Source: Acetobacteraceae bacterium
Lineage (GTDB): Bacteria; Pseudomonadota; Alphaproteobacteria; Acetobacterales; Acetobacteraceae
Direction of reading: 5' to 3'
NCBI GenBank assembly: GCA_030041255.1
Contig: JASHOF010000133.1
Span: 1-36,623, forward strand
DNA: 36,623 nucleotides
Below are positions 7,707 through 15,764 of the stretch, one piece after another (positions within the stretch are counted from its first letter, which is position 1; each line of letters opens with the position of its first letter). The position numbers and the translations under genes are program-made. The notes beneath the pieces were generated by a model. That model was given only the letters and a program-made list of their open reading frames with translations, was not told the origin of the DNA and did no database searches.

Positions 7707-8285
7707 ATGGCGCGCCCGGTCGAGCCACCTGATCCGACGCTCCTGCACCAAGCGGCGCTCGTCCACCTCGCCCGCTATTCGACGACGCGCGCCGGTCTCC
7801 TGCGGGTGCTGCGGCGGCGAATCGCACGCTGGGAACGGACGGCGGAAGGCGAGCCGGAGGCCATCGGAGCGGCCGCGGCAGCGGCGCGGAGCGCGGCGAG
7901 GGCGGAGGTGGAGAAGCTGGCCAAGGCCGGCCTCGTCGATGACGCCGCGTTTGCCGCGGCGCGGGCCCGGCGGCTGGCGCGCTCGGGCACGTCCAGGCGG
8001 GGGATTGCCGCGCACCTGGCGCGGCAAGGGCTTGGCGGCACGACAGTTTCAGCGGCACTTCCCGACGATCCGGAGGCCGAGCTGACGGCAGCCCTGGCCT
8101 TGGCCAGGAAGCGTCGTATCGGCCCGTTCCGCGCCGGTGCGCCGTCTGACCCGGATGCCCGGCGGCGGGAGCTTGCCGCCCTGGCGCGGGCCGGCTATCC
8201 GGCCGCGATCGCCCGGGCGGCGCTGGCGATGCCGCGGGCGGAGGCCGAGGGGCGGCTGCTCTCCGCGCGGCAGGAAGAAGTGTGA
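7707..8285 (+). CDS. recX: RecX-family regulator of RecA
   Basis: RecX proteins bind RecA filaments and limit recombinase activity. The 192-residue product is helical, Ala/Arg-rich, and has the family's three-helix repeats: LHQAALVHLARYSTTRAGLL near the start, then AEVEKLAKAGLVDDAAFAAA and GTSRRGIAAHLARQGL. The C-terminal repeat is less clear. A GTG at 7692 is a possible earlier start; ATG 7707 begins the more likely protein. It lies downstream of speE on the same strand, not next to recA, and may be co-transcribed with the spermidine genes. Confidence 0.8.
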   Translation: MARPVEPPDPTLLHQAALVHLARYSTTRAGLLRVLRRRIARWERTAEGEPEAIGAAAAAARSAARAEVEKLAKAGLVDDAAFAAARARRLARSGTSRRGIAAHLARQGLGGTTVSAALPDDPEAELTAALALARKRRIGPFRAGAPSDPDARRRELAALARAGYPAAIARAALAMPRAEAEGRLLSARQEEV

Positions 8286-8408
8286 CCAGTGCCGGGCTTC
8301 CGCTTCGGGGTGCGTTCAAGATCCTCGCAGAAACGGACGAATCGCCTTAGCGTTCTCTCTTACCGGCATGGTGCCCGGCGCCAGGACCCTTGGATGGGAG
8401 GAACGGAT

Positions 8409-8843
8409 ATGCTGAAGGGCTTCAGGAACTTCATGATGCGCGGCGATGTCGTCGTGGTCGCCGTCGGCCTGGTCACCGCACTGGCATTCAGCAACCTTGT
8501 AAAGGCGTTCACCGACAACATCATCAACCCGCTGATCGCCGCGGCCCAGGGTGGTGTGAAGGGCCCCGGGCTCGGCTGGCAACTCGTGCCGGGCGGCGGC
8601 AACGGCACATTCCTCAACCTTGGTGCGTTCATCTCGGCGATCATCTACTTCATCATCTTCATGGCGGTCGTGTACTTCGTGATCGTCATGCCGTACAAGT
8701 TCCTCATGGCGCGCGTTGGCAAGACGGTGTTCGGCGACCCCGCTCCGACCAAGACCTGCCCGCAATGCCTGTCCGACGACCTCAACCCGGCTGCAACCAG
8801 ATGCAAGCACTGCAGCGCGGAAATCGGCCGCGCCACCGCCTGA
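8409..8843 (+). CDS. mscL: Large-conductance mechanosensitive channel MscL with C-terminal zinc ribbon
   Basis: MscL is a homopentameric emergency valve that opens under membrane tension during osmotic downshock. The 144-residue product begins MLKGFRNFMMRGDVVVVAVG, with the N-terminal amphipathic helix and TM1 (about 14-36), an extracellular loop, and TM2 (about 77-99). Instead of the usual short cytoplasmic helix it ends with a CPQC-x14-CKHC pattern (about 117-138), a probable zinc ribbon. The start is fixed by a GGGAGGAACGGAT ribosome site and the family N terminus. It converges on the aminotransferase gene. Confidence 0.9.
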   Translation: MLKGFRNFMMRGDVVVVAVGLVTALAFSNLVKAFTDNIINPLIAAAQGGVKGPGLGWQLVPGGGNGTFLNLGAFISAIIYFIIFMAVVYFVIVMPYKFLMARVGKTVFGDPAPTKTCPQCLSDDLNPAATRCKHCSAEIGRATA

Positions 8844-8885
8844 GCGGCAGCAGCCGACAGAAACCGGATCTGAGGGCAGGCGACT

Positions 8886-8911
8886 GCGCCGCCGTTTTCA
8901 GGCGGCGGCGC
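8886..8911. terminator. GC-rich hairpin at the mscL/aminotransferase convergence
   Basis: GCGCCGCC at 8886-8893 can pair with GGCGGCGC at 8904-8911. The hairpin sits where the plus-strand mscL transcript and the minus-strand aminotransferase transcript meet, and it spans the aminotransferase stop codon. There is no T tract beyond the TTTT in the loop, so it is only a possible bidirectional terminator. Confidence 0.25.
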
Positions 8912-10298
8912 GGACCCCATCGAGGGCCGCTTCGACCGCCGGGCCAAGTCGATCGAGGATCATGTCGATCCCGGCGGCATCGATAATATAAGGTGGCGCG
9001 ATGATCACGTGGTCACCCCTCGTGCCGTCGATCGTGCCGCCCATCGGGTAGATCGCAAGGCCGCGGGCCAGCGCCTCGTTCTTGACCCGCTCATGGAGCT
9101 TCAGCCGAGGCGGGAAGGGCGCGCGGCTGGCGCGATCGGTGACGAATTCAAGCGCCCGGAAAAGGCCCCGGCCACGGATGTTCCCGACCTGGGGATGGTT
9201 GCCGAACCGCTCGGCAAGGCCGGCCTCCAGGCGCGCGCCCATGGCGCGGACATTGGCGAGCAAGCCATCCTCCGCGATGACACGCTGCACGGCGAGGGCG
9301 GCTGCGCAGGCGACCGGGTGCGCCTGGTACGTGTGCCCGTGTACGAAGCTGCCGGAACCGCGCCGGAGGGCCTCGACGATCTTGCGTCCGATCAGGATGC
9401 CGCCGATCGGCTGATAACCGCCTCCAAGACCTTTGGCGATCACCTGGATGTCGGGTACCACGCGTTCCTGCTCCCAGGCGTGCATGGTGCCGGTGCGGCC
9501 CATCCCGCACATCACCTCATCCAGGATCAGGAGTGCGCCGTGGCGATCGCACATTTCGCGGACGGCCCGGAAGTAGCCGGGAACCGGGGGCACGCAGCCG
9601 GCCGTAGCGCCCACCACCGGCTCGGCACAGAAGGCGATCACGTTCTTCGGGCCGAGCCGCTGGAACTCGGCCTCGAGCTCTCTGGCAAGGCGTGCGGCAT
9701 ACTCGGCTTCGGTCTCGTTCGACGCCTGGAACCGATAGGCGAAGCAGGGCGAGACATGGCTGAACACGGGTGCCAGCAGCGGTTCGTAGAGGGCGCGGCG
9801 AGCCATGTTCCCGCCGGCCGCGAGGGCGCCGAGCGTATTGCCGTGATAGCTCTGGCGCCGCGCGATGACGCGCGTGCGCCCGGGCTCTCCGCGCTCGACG
9901 AAATACTGGCGGGCGAGCTTGAGTGCGGCTTCCATCCCCTCCGAGCCGGAGGAGACGAAGAAGGCGTGGGTCAGATCGCCAGGCTCCCCGGTGAGCAGCG
10001 CCGCGGCGAGTTCTTCCGCTGGATGGGAAGCGAACAGCCACGTATGGGCGTAGGCCACGCGCCTCGACTGCCCGGCGATCGCTTCGATCACCCGCGGCTC
10101 GCCGTGGCCGAGACAGGCAACCGCCGCGCCACCCGAGCCGTCGATGACCTCCTTGCCGCCCGCAAGCCGGAGCCAGATGCCGTGCCCGCTTTCCACCATT
10201 GGCGGGGGAGCGGCGAGGGAGCGGTGCAGGAGATAGGTCACGGGCTGTGTTTCGGGTGCGAGGGAGCCTCCAGCTTTGGCGCGGCGGAAGGGGTTCAT
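8898..10298 (-). CDS. Class III PLP-dependent aminotransferase
   Basis: The 466-residue product is a fold-type I, class III aminotransferase, the group containing omega-transaminases, GABA and ornithine aminotransferases. It has the phosphate-binding SSGSEGMEAALKLAR segment, the LILDEVMCGMGRTG strand with the pyridine-nitrogen Asp, and the Schiff-base lysine in VIAKGLGGGYQPIGG (K289 from ATG 10298). The C-terminal domain is complete. The substrate cannot be told from sequence; the HGHTYQAHPVACAAALAV region is typical of omega-amino acid or diamine aminotransferases. A TTG at 10301 directly precedes the ATG. It is transcribed divergently from the HtrA gene and stands alone, so context gives no pathway. 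Confidence 0.9.
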   Translation of the reverse strand: MNPFRRAKAGGSLAPETQPVTYLLHRSLAAPPPMVESGHGIWLRLAGGKEVIDGSGGAAVACLGHGEPRVIEAIAGQSRRVAYAHTWLFASHPAEELAAALLTGEPGDLTHAFFVSSGSEGMEAALKLARQYFVERGEPGRTRVIARRQSYHGNTLGALAAGGNMARRALYEPLLAPVFSHVSPCFAYRFQASNETEAEYAARLARELEAEFQRLGPKNVIAFCAEPVVGATAGCVPPVPGYFRAVREMCDRHGALLILDEVMCGMGRTGTMHAWEQERVVPDIQVIAKGLGGGYQPIGGILIGRKIVEALRRGSGSFVHGHTYQAHPVACAAALAVQRVIAEDGLLANVRAMGARLEAGLAERFGNHPQVGNIRGRGLFRALEFVTDRASRAPFPPRLKLHERVKNEALARGLAIYPMGGTIDGTRGDHVIIAPPYIIDAAGIDMILDRLGPAVEAALDGVRAAA

Positions 10299-10388
10299 CA
10301 AGCCCTGGTGTCCACGTTCATCTTGAGGGCCGGGTGGAGAGAGGCCATGTGGAGACCGCGGCTTCTGGTCTGAACGTGAGGTCCGGCC

Positions 10389-11483
10389 ATGCCTGTCCCC
10401 GTTGTGTCATCGCCGGTGCGCCGGGCCCTGGCTGTGCTGGCGGCCCTGCTCGCGCTCTCTTTCGCGACGCCGTCCGGTGCTGCAGCGCAAGCGATGCCCG
10501 GCAGCTTTGCGCCGCTGGTTCGGCAGGTGCTGCCCGCAGTGGTGAACATCGCCGTGACCACCGTGGTCAACAACGGCGATGACATCGCCAATCTGTTGCC
10601 GCCCGTACTGCGCGGCACGCCCTTCGAGCAGGAGTTTCTGCGTCACTTCGGCACCACTCAGCAGGTGCGCGCCGTCGGCTCGGGCTATGTCGTCGACCCC
10701 TCGGGGGTGATCGTCACCAACAACCACGTCATTCGCAATGCCACGCGCATCGTCGTCTCGTTTTCTGACGGCCGTACGCTGGTCGCGCGTGTCATCGGTG
10801 CCGACCCGCTCACCGATGTCGCGGTCTTGAAGGTTGACGCCGGCGGCAGCCTGCCGTCCGTTGAGTTCGGCAATTCAGACGCGGTCGAGGTGGGGGATTG
10901 GGTTCTGGCGGCAGGCGATCCGTTCGGCCTGGGCGGTACAGTGACGGCCGGCATCGTCTCGGCGAAGGGGCGGGAGATCGGGGACGGGCCGTTCGATCGC
11001 TTCCTGCAGATCGACGCTCCGATCAATCCTGGCAATTCCGGAGGCCCCCTGTTCGACCTTCAGGGCCGGGTGATCGGGATGAACACGGCCATCTACTCAC
11101 CCGGGGGTGGATCGGTCGGGATCGGGTTTGCGATACCGAGCAACACGGTGAGTGAGGTCGTCAGCGAGCTTCGCGGGGGTGGGCATATCCGTCGTGGCTG
11201 GCTTGGCGTGGCGATCGAATCGCAATCCGACCCGGATACAAGGGACACCGGAGTCCTGGTGACCGGCGTTGCCCCCGGGGGCCCGGCAAGCCGAGCCGGC
11301 ATCCGACCGGGAGACGTGGTTCTTGCCGTGAACGGATCCACCGTTGACGGCGCGGCAGCCCTGATCCGCGCGGTGGCTGCGCTACCACCTGGGACGCGGG
11401 TGCGTCTTGCCGTCAACAGGAACGGCGAGCGGATGATGGTTCCGGTACGGATCGGCGAGCGGCCGGCGAACGCCGAGGACTGA
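10389..11483 (+). CDS. Periplasmic HtrA/DegP-type serine protease with one PDZ domain
   Basis: HtrA proteases degrade or refold damaged envelope proteins. The 364-residue product has a signal peptide (about 1-34, cleavage after AAAQA), a trypsin-like domain with catalytic H113 (NNHVI), D143 (DPLTDVAVL) and S217 (NPGNSGGP), and one C-terminal PDZ domain (about 255-350). DegP has two PDZ domains; one PDZ is the DegS-like layout, but the N terminus here looks cleavable, so a soluble periplasmic enzyme is likely. It is followed after 12 bases by an OmpR-type regulator and its kinase, suggesting one stress-response operon. Confidence 0.92.
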   Translation: MPVPVVSSPVRRALAVLAALLALSFATPSGAAAQAMPGSFAPLVRQVLPAVVNIAVTTVVNNGDDIANLLPPVLRGTPFEQEFLRHFGTTQQVRAVGSGYVVDPSGVIVTNNHVIRNATRIVVSFSDGRTLVARVIGADPLTDVAVLKVDAGGSLPSVEFGNSDAVEVGDWVLAAGDPFGLGGTVTAGIVSAKGREIGDGPFDRFLQIDAPINPGNSGGPLFDLQGRVIGMNTAIYSPGGGSVGIGFAIPSNTVSEVVSELRGGGHIRRGWLGVAIESQSDPDTRDTGVLVTGVAPGGPASRAGIRPGDVVLAVNGSTVDGAAALIRAVAALPPGTRVRLAVNRNGERMMVPVRIGERPANAED

Positions 11484-11495
11484 GGAAGGGGAGCG

Positions 11496-12179
11496 ATGCG
11501 GATACTGGTGGTCGAGGACGACAGAGACGTCGCCGGCTTCGTCGTCAAGGGGCTGCGGGAGAGCGGGCATGTCGTCGAACACGCCGACAACGGGCGGGAC
11601 GGGCTTTTTCTTGCAGCGAGCGAGGTATTCGATGCCATCGTTCTGGATCGGATGCTGCCCGGTGGTATTGACGGGCTGAGGATTCTCGAAACCCTGCGCT
11701 CGCAGCGCAACACGGTTCCGGTGCTCTTTCTGTCGGCGCTCGGCCAGGTCGACGACCGGGTACTCGGACTCAAGGCCGGGGGTGACGACTATCTCACCAA
11801 GCCGTTCGCATTCAGCGAGCTGCTGGCCCGGGTCGAGGCGCTGACAAGGCGCGGCAAGGGTGACGGGCCGGCGACCAAGCTGGTGGTGGCCGATCTCGAG
11901 ATGGATCTTCTATCCCGGAGCGTGCGCCGGGCCGGGCAGAAGATCGACCTGCAACCGCGCGAGTTTCTGCTGCTCGAGTATCTGATGCGTCACGCTGGCC
12001 AGGTCGTTACCCGCACCATGCTGCTGGAAGGTGTGTGGGATTATCATTTCGATCCGCAGACGAACGTGATCGACGTGCACGTCTCGCGGCTGCGGCAGAA
12101 GGTGGACAAGCCGTTTTCGGGGCCGCTCATCCATACCGTGCGCAATGCGGGGTACATGCTGCGGTCGGACGCCGTGTGA
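11496..12179 (+). CDS. OmpR/PhoB-family response regulator
   Basis: A 227-residue two-component regulator. The receiver domain (1-115) has the acidic pair E7/D8/D9, phosphoacceptor D51 (DAIVLDRMLPGG) and the conserved lysine in YLTKPFAFSELLARV. The winged-helix DNA-binding domain (about 128-225) shows LQPREFLLLEYLMRHAGQVV and NVIDVHVSRLRQKV. The start follows a GAGGAAGGGGAGCG ribosome site. The following kinase gene overlaps its stop, so the two are a cognate pair. The target is probably envelope related because the HtrA gene precedes it, but no binding-site repeats were seen upstream. Confidence 0.93.
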   Translation: MRILVVEDDRDVAGFVVKGLRESGHVVEHADNGRDGLFLAASEVFDAIVLDRMLPGGIDGLRILETLRSQRNTVPVLFLSALGQVDDRVLGLKAGGDDYLTKPFAFSELLARVEALTRRGKGDGPATKLVVADLEMDLLSRSVRRAGQKIDLQPREFLLLEYLMRHAGQVVTRTMLLEGVWDYHFDPQTNVIDVHVSRLRQKVDKPFSGPLIHTVRNAGYMLRSDAV

Positions 12180-13651
12180 TGGATGCCGCCACACTGGGCC
12201 ACCCGGGCGCGCAGAATGCGCCGGGGATCCAGTTGGCGGGGGCGAGGCTTCCGCAGCACCCGCGGTTCCTGCGCTCGGCGGCGCTGCGCTTCGCCGCCCT
12301 GTACGCTCTGCTGTTCGGCCTTTCAGCGCTTGCGCTGGCCTTGTTTCTCTGGTGGCAGACGGCGGGCCTGCTCGATCGCAGGACGGACAACGCCATTGCC
12401 GCAGACGTGGACAGCCTTGCCCAACGCTGGCAGGAGGGCGGGCTGCCTGCCCTGATCATCACGATCGAGAACCGGCTGGCCGAGAATGTCGATGACAGCG
12501 CGATCTATCTCCTGGTCGATCCGGAAATGCGGCGCGTCTCGGGCAATCTCTCCTCCTGGCCGACCGATCTTACAGTGCGCCGCATCTGGGCGGAGCTGCC
12601 GATCGAGCGGGCGGGCGTCCGCTCGCTCGCGCGTGTGCGTACATTCACGCTGCCGGGAGGGTTCCACCTGCTGGTCGGGCGCGATGTGCAGGTGCGAGCG
12701 CAACTTCGCGACCTCTTGACGGGGGCGCTTCTCTGGGCGCTGCTCGTGGTGCTCGTGCTCGGAGTCGCCGGTGCGGTCGTCATCCGTGGCCTGTTCCGGC
12801 GCGCAATGGCGAATATTTCGGCGACGGCGGCGGCCATTTCGGCCGGAGATCTGTCGCGCAGGGTCCGCATCAGCGGCCGCGGCGACGAATTCGATCGCTT
12901 GTCGGAAACCATCAACGAGATGCTGGAGCGCATCTCGAGGCTGATGGATGGCGTGCGGCAGGTTTCCAACGCCATTGCGCACGACCTGCGCACACCGATT
13001 ACGCGTGCACGCGCGCGCCTCGAGGATGCGGCGCTGCACGCCGAGAGCGAGGCCGATCTCAGGGCGGCGATCGAACGGGCGACGACAGATCTCGACGGTA
13101 TCGTCGCCGTATTCCAGGCCCTGCTCAGGATCGCCGAGATCGAGGCCGGCACGCGCCGCGCTGCTTTCGCTTCGTTCGACGCGGCACCGGTACTGGCGGG
13201 CCTCGTCGATCTTTACAGCGCGCCGGCTGAAGAAGGCGGACTGACCCTTGTGTTCGCCTGTCCGGAGCGGCTGCCGCTGTTCGGGGATCGCGAACTGGTG
13301 CAGCAGGCGATCGCCAATCTTCTTGACAATGCTCTCAAATTCTCGCCGGAGGGGAGCATCGTGCGCCTGTCCGCGGCCGCCGCGGGGGGGACGGTCACGA
13401 TCACCGTCGCCGATCACGGCCCCGGCATGCCGGATGCGGATCGCGTGCGGGCCACCGAGCGGTTCTTTCGCGGCGAGACAGCACGGAACACGCCTGGCGC
13501 CGGGCTCGGCCTGGCGCTGGTGCAAGCCGTCGCGTCGCTTCACGGTGGCAGCGTGCAGCTTGCAGAAAATGCACCGGGCCTCGCGGCGATGCTCCATTTG
13601 CCCGGCGCGGCGGAGGTCGCACACGCCGCCGCGGCGACCGCGGACGCATGA
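12179..13651 (+). CDS. Membrane sensor histidine kinase
   Basis: The 490-residue kinase has a first membrane helix (about 41-62), a periplasmic sensor region (about 63-175), a second helix (about 182-203), a HAMP linker, a dimerisation domain with phosphoacceptor H268 (NAIAHDLRTPITRAR), and an ATPase domain with N box (NLLDNALKF), G1 box (ADHGPGMPD) and G2 box (GAGLGLALV). The start at 12179 overlaps the regulator stop codon (TGATG), so translation is coupled. Together with the HtrA protease it suggests sensing of periplasmic or envelope stress; the signal is unknown. Confidence 0.93.
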   Translation: MDAATLGHPGAQNAPGIQLAGARLPQHPRFLRSAALRFAALYALLFGLSALALALFLWWQTAGLLDRRTDNAIAADVDSLAQRWQEGGLPALIITIENRLAENVDDSAIYLLVDPEMRRVSGNLSSWPTDLTVRRIWAELPIERAGVRSLARVRTFTLPGGFHLLVGRDVQVRAQLRDLLTGALLWALLVVLVLGVAGAVVIRGLFRRAMANISATAAAISAGDLSRRVRISGRGDEFDRLSETINEMLERISRLMDGVRQVSNAIAHDLRTPITRARARLEDAALHAESEADLRAAIERATTDLDGIVAVFQALLRIAEIEAGTRRAAFASFDAAPVLAGLVDLYSAPAEEGGLTLVFACPERLPLFGDRELVQQAIANLLDNALKFSPEGSIVRLSAAAAGGTVTITVADHGPGMPDADRVRATERFFRGETARNTPGAGLGLALVQAVASLHGGSVQLAENAPGLAAMLHLPGAAEVAHAAAATADA

Positions 13652-13709
13652 CCGTCTCTTCATCCGGCTCCCACCCGCTGGTCAGACCCGATCGGTTAAC
13701 CAGGCAAGT

Positions 13710-14021
13710 ATGGGCGGTTTGCTGCGCGCGGGTGGCATTGCGGGCGGGTCTCTCGTTCTGCTCGTCGGGCTGTTCGCACCGCCGCCGGCCCGCCCGCAGC
13801 CGCCGCCGATGCAGCTCTTGACGGACACGCCGCATTACTGCGCCGAGCTTTTCGGCGAAGTCGAGGCAGCACAGCAGGCTTTGGTCGAGCCCGCTCCGCC
13901 GGCGGTCGAGCGGCTCGCTGCCCAGGGGCGGCAGCTTTGCCTGCTGGGCGAGGTGCAAGGTGGCGTCACGCGGCTGCGCCGTGCCATGGTGCTGTTGCAC
14001 AAGAGCTCTGGCCAACACTGA
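13710..14021 (+). CDS. Small exported protein of unknown function
   Basis: The 103-residue product begins with a hydrophobic signal peptide (LRAGGIAGGSLVLLVGLFAP, about 4-23), followed by a Pro-rich stretch and a helical mature part containing two cysteines (HYCAELFGEVEAAQ and RQLCLLGEVQGGV) that could form a disulfide in the periplasm. I do not recognise a named family. It lies 58 bases after the sensor kinase on the same strand and may belong to the same operon, for instance as an auxiliary periplasmic protein; that is inference from position only. Confidence 0.6.
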   Translation: MGGLLRAGGIAGGSLVLLVGLFAPPPARPQPPPMQLLTDTPHYCAELFGEVEAAQQALVEPAPPAVERLAAQGRQLCLLGEVQGGVTRLRRAMVLLHKSSGQH

Positions 14022-14056
14022 CCGCAAGCCGATTTTTGTTTTCGGTGGCCTGCTGC

Positions 14057-14085
14057 TTGCATCATCCGGCTCCTTCGGTTCTGAT
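14057..14085 (+). promoter_or_regulatory. Candidate sigma-70 promoter for the acyl-CoA dehydrogenase gene
   Basis: TTGCAT at 14057-14062 and TCTGAT at 14080-14085 are 17 bases apart, 24 bases before the ATG. The match is moderate, and the call rests only on spacing and position. Confidence 0.25.
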
Positions 14086-14108
14086 CGTGACAGTACGGGA
14101 GGAATCCG

Positions 14109-15278
14109 ATGGACGAGGGGACGGCTGGCCCTGCATCGCACAGGGAGATCCGCGCCGAGGTGCAAAAACTCTGCGCCCGCTTCCCGGGTGAATACTGGCG
14201 CGAGATGGACAGGAAGCGTGCCTACCCGAGCGCGTTCGTCCGTGCACTGACCGAGGCAGGTTATCTCGCGGTACTGATCCCGGAGGAATGGGGTGGTGCC
14301 GGCCTTTCTCTTTCCGCCGCCTCAGCGACCCTCGAGACGATTCATGCCGCGGGCTGCAATGGTGCTGCCTGCCATGCACAGATGTACATCATGGGCACCA
14401 TCCTGAGGCACGGATCCGAAGGCCAGAAGCGCGCCTTTCTGCCAGGGATCGCTTCGGGCGCACTGCGCTTGCAGGCCTTCGGCGTAACCGAACCGGGCAG
14501 CGGTTCGGATACCACCAACTTGCGCACCTTCGCCCGCCGCGAGGGAGACCATTACGTCGTCAACGGGCAAAAGGTGTGGACGAGCCGGGCCGAGCATTCC
14601 GACCTGATGCTGCTGCTCGCGCGCACGACCCCCAGGGAACAGGCGCGCCGGCGCACGGAGGGGCTTTCGACCTTCATCGTCGATATGCGGCAGGCGGTTA
14701 CGGCCGGGATGACGATCCGGCCGATCCGGACCATGATGAATCACAATTCCTGCGAGATCTTCTTCGACAACGTGCGGGTACCGGCGGAAAACCTCATCGG
14801 CGAGGAGGGCCAGGGCTTTCGCTATATCCTGGATGGGATGAATGCCGAGCGCCTGTTGATCGCTTCGGAATCGATCGGTGATGCGAAGTGGTTCATCGCC
14901 AGGGCGGTGGCGTACGGAAAAGAACGGATCGTGTTCGGGCGCCCGATCGGCCAGAATCAGGGTATCCAGTTCCCGATCGCACGGGCGCATGCAGAGATGC
15001 GTGCGGCCGAGTTGATGCTGCACGATGGCCTGGCGCGGTTCGAGGCCGGGAAGGCTTGCGGCGAGGAGGCTAACACGGCCAAGCTCCTGGCTGCCGACGC
15101 GGCGTGGGCGGCTGCGGAAGCGTGCCTTGAGACGCATGGCGGCTACGGCTTCGCCGAAGAATTCGATGTCGAGCGCAAATATCGCGAGGCGCGGCTCTAT
15201 CGCGTGGCGCCGGTCAGCACCAACCTGATCCTTTCCTACATCGCCGAACACGTGCTGGGCCTGCCGCGAAGCTATTGA
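14109..15278 (+). CDS. Acyl-CoA dehydrogenase
   Basis: A 389-residue FAD-dependent acyl-CoA dehydrogenase that would introduce the alpha-beta double bond into an acyl-CoA. It has the N-terminal helical domain, the FAD/substrate loop (AFGVTEPGSGSDTTNLRT, about 123-140), the beta domain (VNGQKVWTSRAEHSDL) and the C-terminal helical domain with FGRPIGQNQGIQFPIA and THGGYGFAEEFDVER. The usual C-terminal catalytic Glu of the medium-chain type is absent (YRVAPVSTN in its place), but E247 in GMNAERLLIA aligns with the helix-G base used by isovaleryl-CoA dehydrogenase. This points to a branched or long-chain substrate. A GGGAGGAATCC ribosome site marks the start. A MaoC hydratase follows, fitting a beta-oxidation-like pair. 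Confidence 0.92.
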   Translation: MDEGTAGPASHREIRAEVQKLCARFPGEYWREMDRKRAYPSAFVRALTEAGYLAVLIPEEWGGAGLSLSAASATLETIHAAGCNGAACHAQMYIMGTILRHGSEGQKRAFLPGIASGALRLQAFGVTEPGSGSDTTNLRTFARREGDHYVVNGQKVWTSRAEHSDLMLLLARTTPREQARRRTEGLSTFIVDMRQAVTAGMTIRPIRTMMNHNSCEIFFDNVRVPAENLIGEEGQGFRYILDGMNAERLLIASESIGDAKWFIARAVAYGKERIVFGRPIGQNQGIQFPIARAHAEMRAAELMLHDGLARFEAGKACGEEANTAKLLAADAAWAAAEACLETHGGYGFAEEFDVERKYREARLYRVAPVSTNLILSYIAEHVLGLPRSY

Positions 15279-15344
15279 TGGATGGTGCTTGACCTTGCCG
15301 GCCAGGCGTGGCTTGTCGCGCCGGGGCAACAGGGGCGGCAGGCC

Positions 15345-15764
15345 ATGAGCGGGTACTTCTTCGAAGATCTTTCGATCGGCATGACGGCGAGCGTCGGCAA
15401 GACCATCACCGAGGCCGACATCGTGCTTTATTCCGCTGTCAGCACGGATACCAACCCGCTGCATCTCGATGCAGAGAGTGCGGCGCAGTCGCTCTTCAAG
15501 GGACGGATTGCCCATGGCATGCTGTCGGCCGGGCTGATCAGTGCGGCACTCGGCACGAAGTTGCCCGGGCCGGGCGCCATCTACGTCGCGCAGAGCCTTC
15601 GCTTCCGTGCTCCGGTGCGGCCGGGCGATACGGTGACGGCAACGGTGGAGGTGACGGCCCTGGATAGGGAGCGCAAGCGCGCGACCTTGAAGACGACCTG
15701 CCTGGTCAAGGGCAAGCCGGTGATCGAGGGCGAGGCATCGGTGCAAGTGCCGACCCGCGCCTGA
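15345..15764 (+). CDS. MaoC-like (R)-specific enoyl-CoA hydratase
   Basis: The 139-residue hot-dog-fold protein hydrates trans-2-enoyl-CoA to (R)-3-hydroxyacyl-CoA. The hydratase motif is present: D56-T57-N58-P59-L60-H61 followed by the GRIAHGMLSAGL segment (D and H form the catalytic pair). ATG 15345 is chosen over 15282 because homologues start just before YFFEDLSIGM. It follows the acyl-CoA dehydrogenase, whose product would be its substrate, and could feed beta-oxidation or polyhydroxyalkanoate synthesis. Its stop overlaps the ribF start (TGATG). Confidence 0.88.
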   Translation: MSGYFFEDLSIGMTASVGKTITEADIVLYSAVSTDTNPLHLDAESAAQSLFKGRIAHGMLSAGLISAALGTKLPGPGAIYVAQSLRFRAPVRPGDTVTATVEVTALDRERKRATLKTTCLVKGKPVIEGEASVQVPTRA

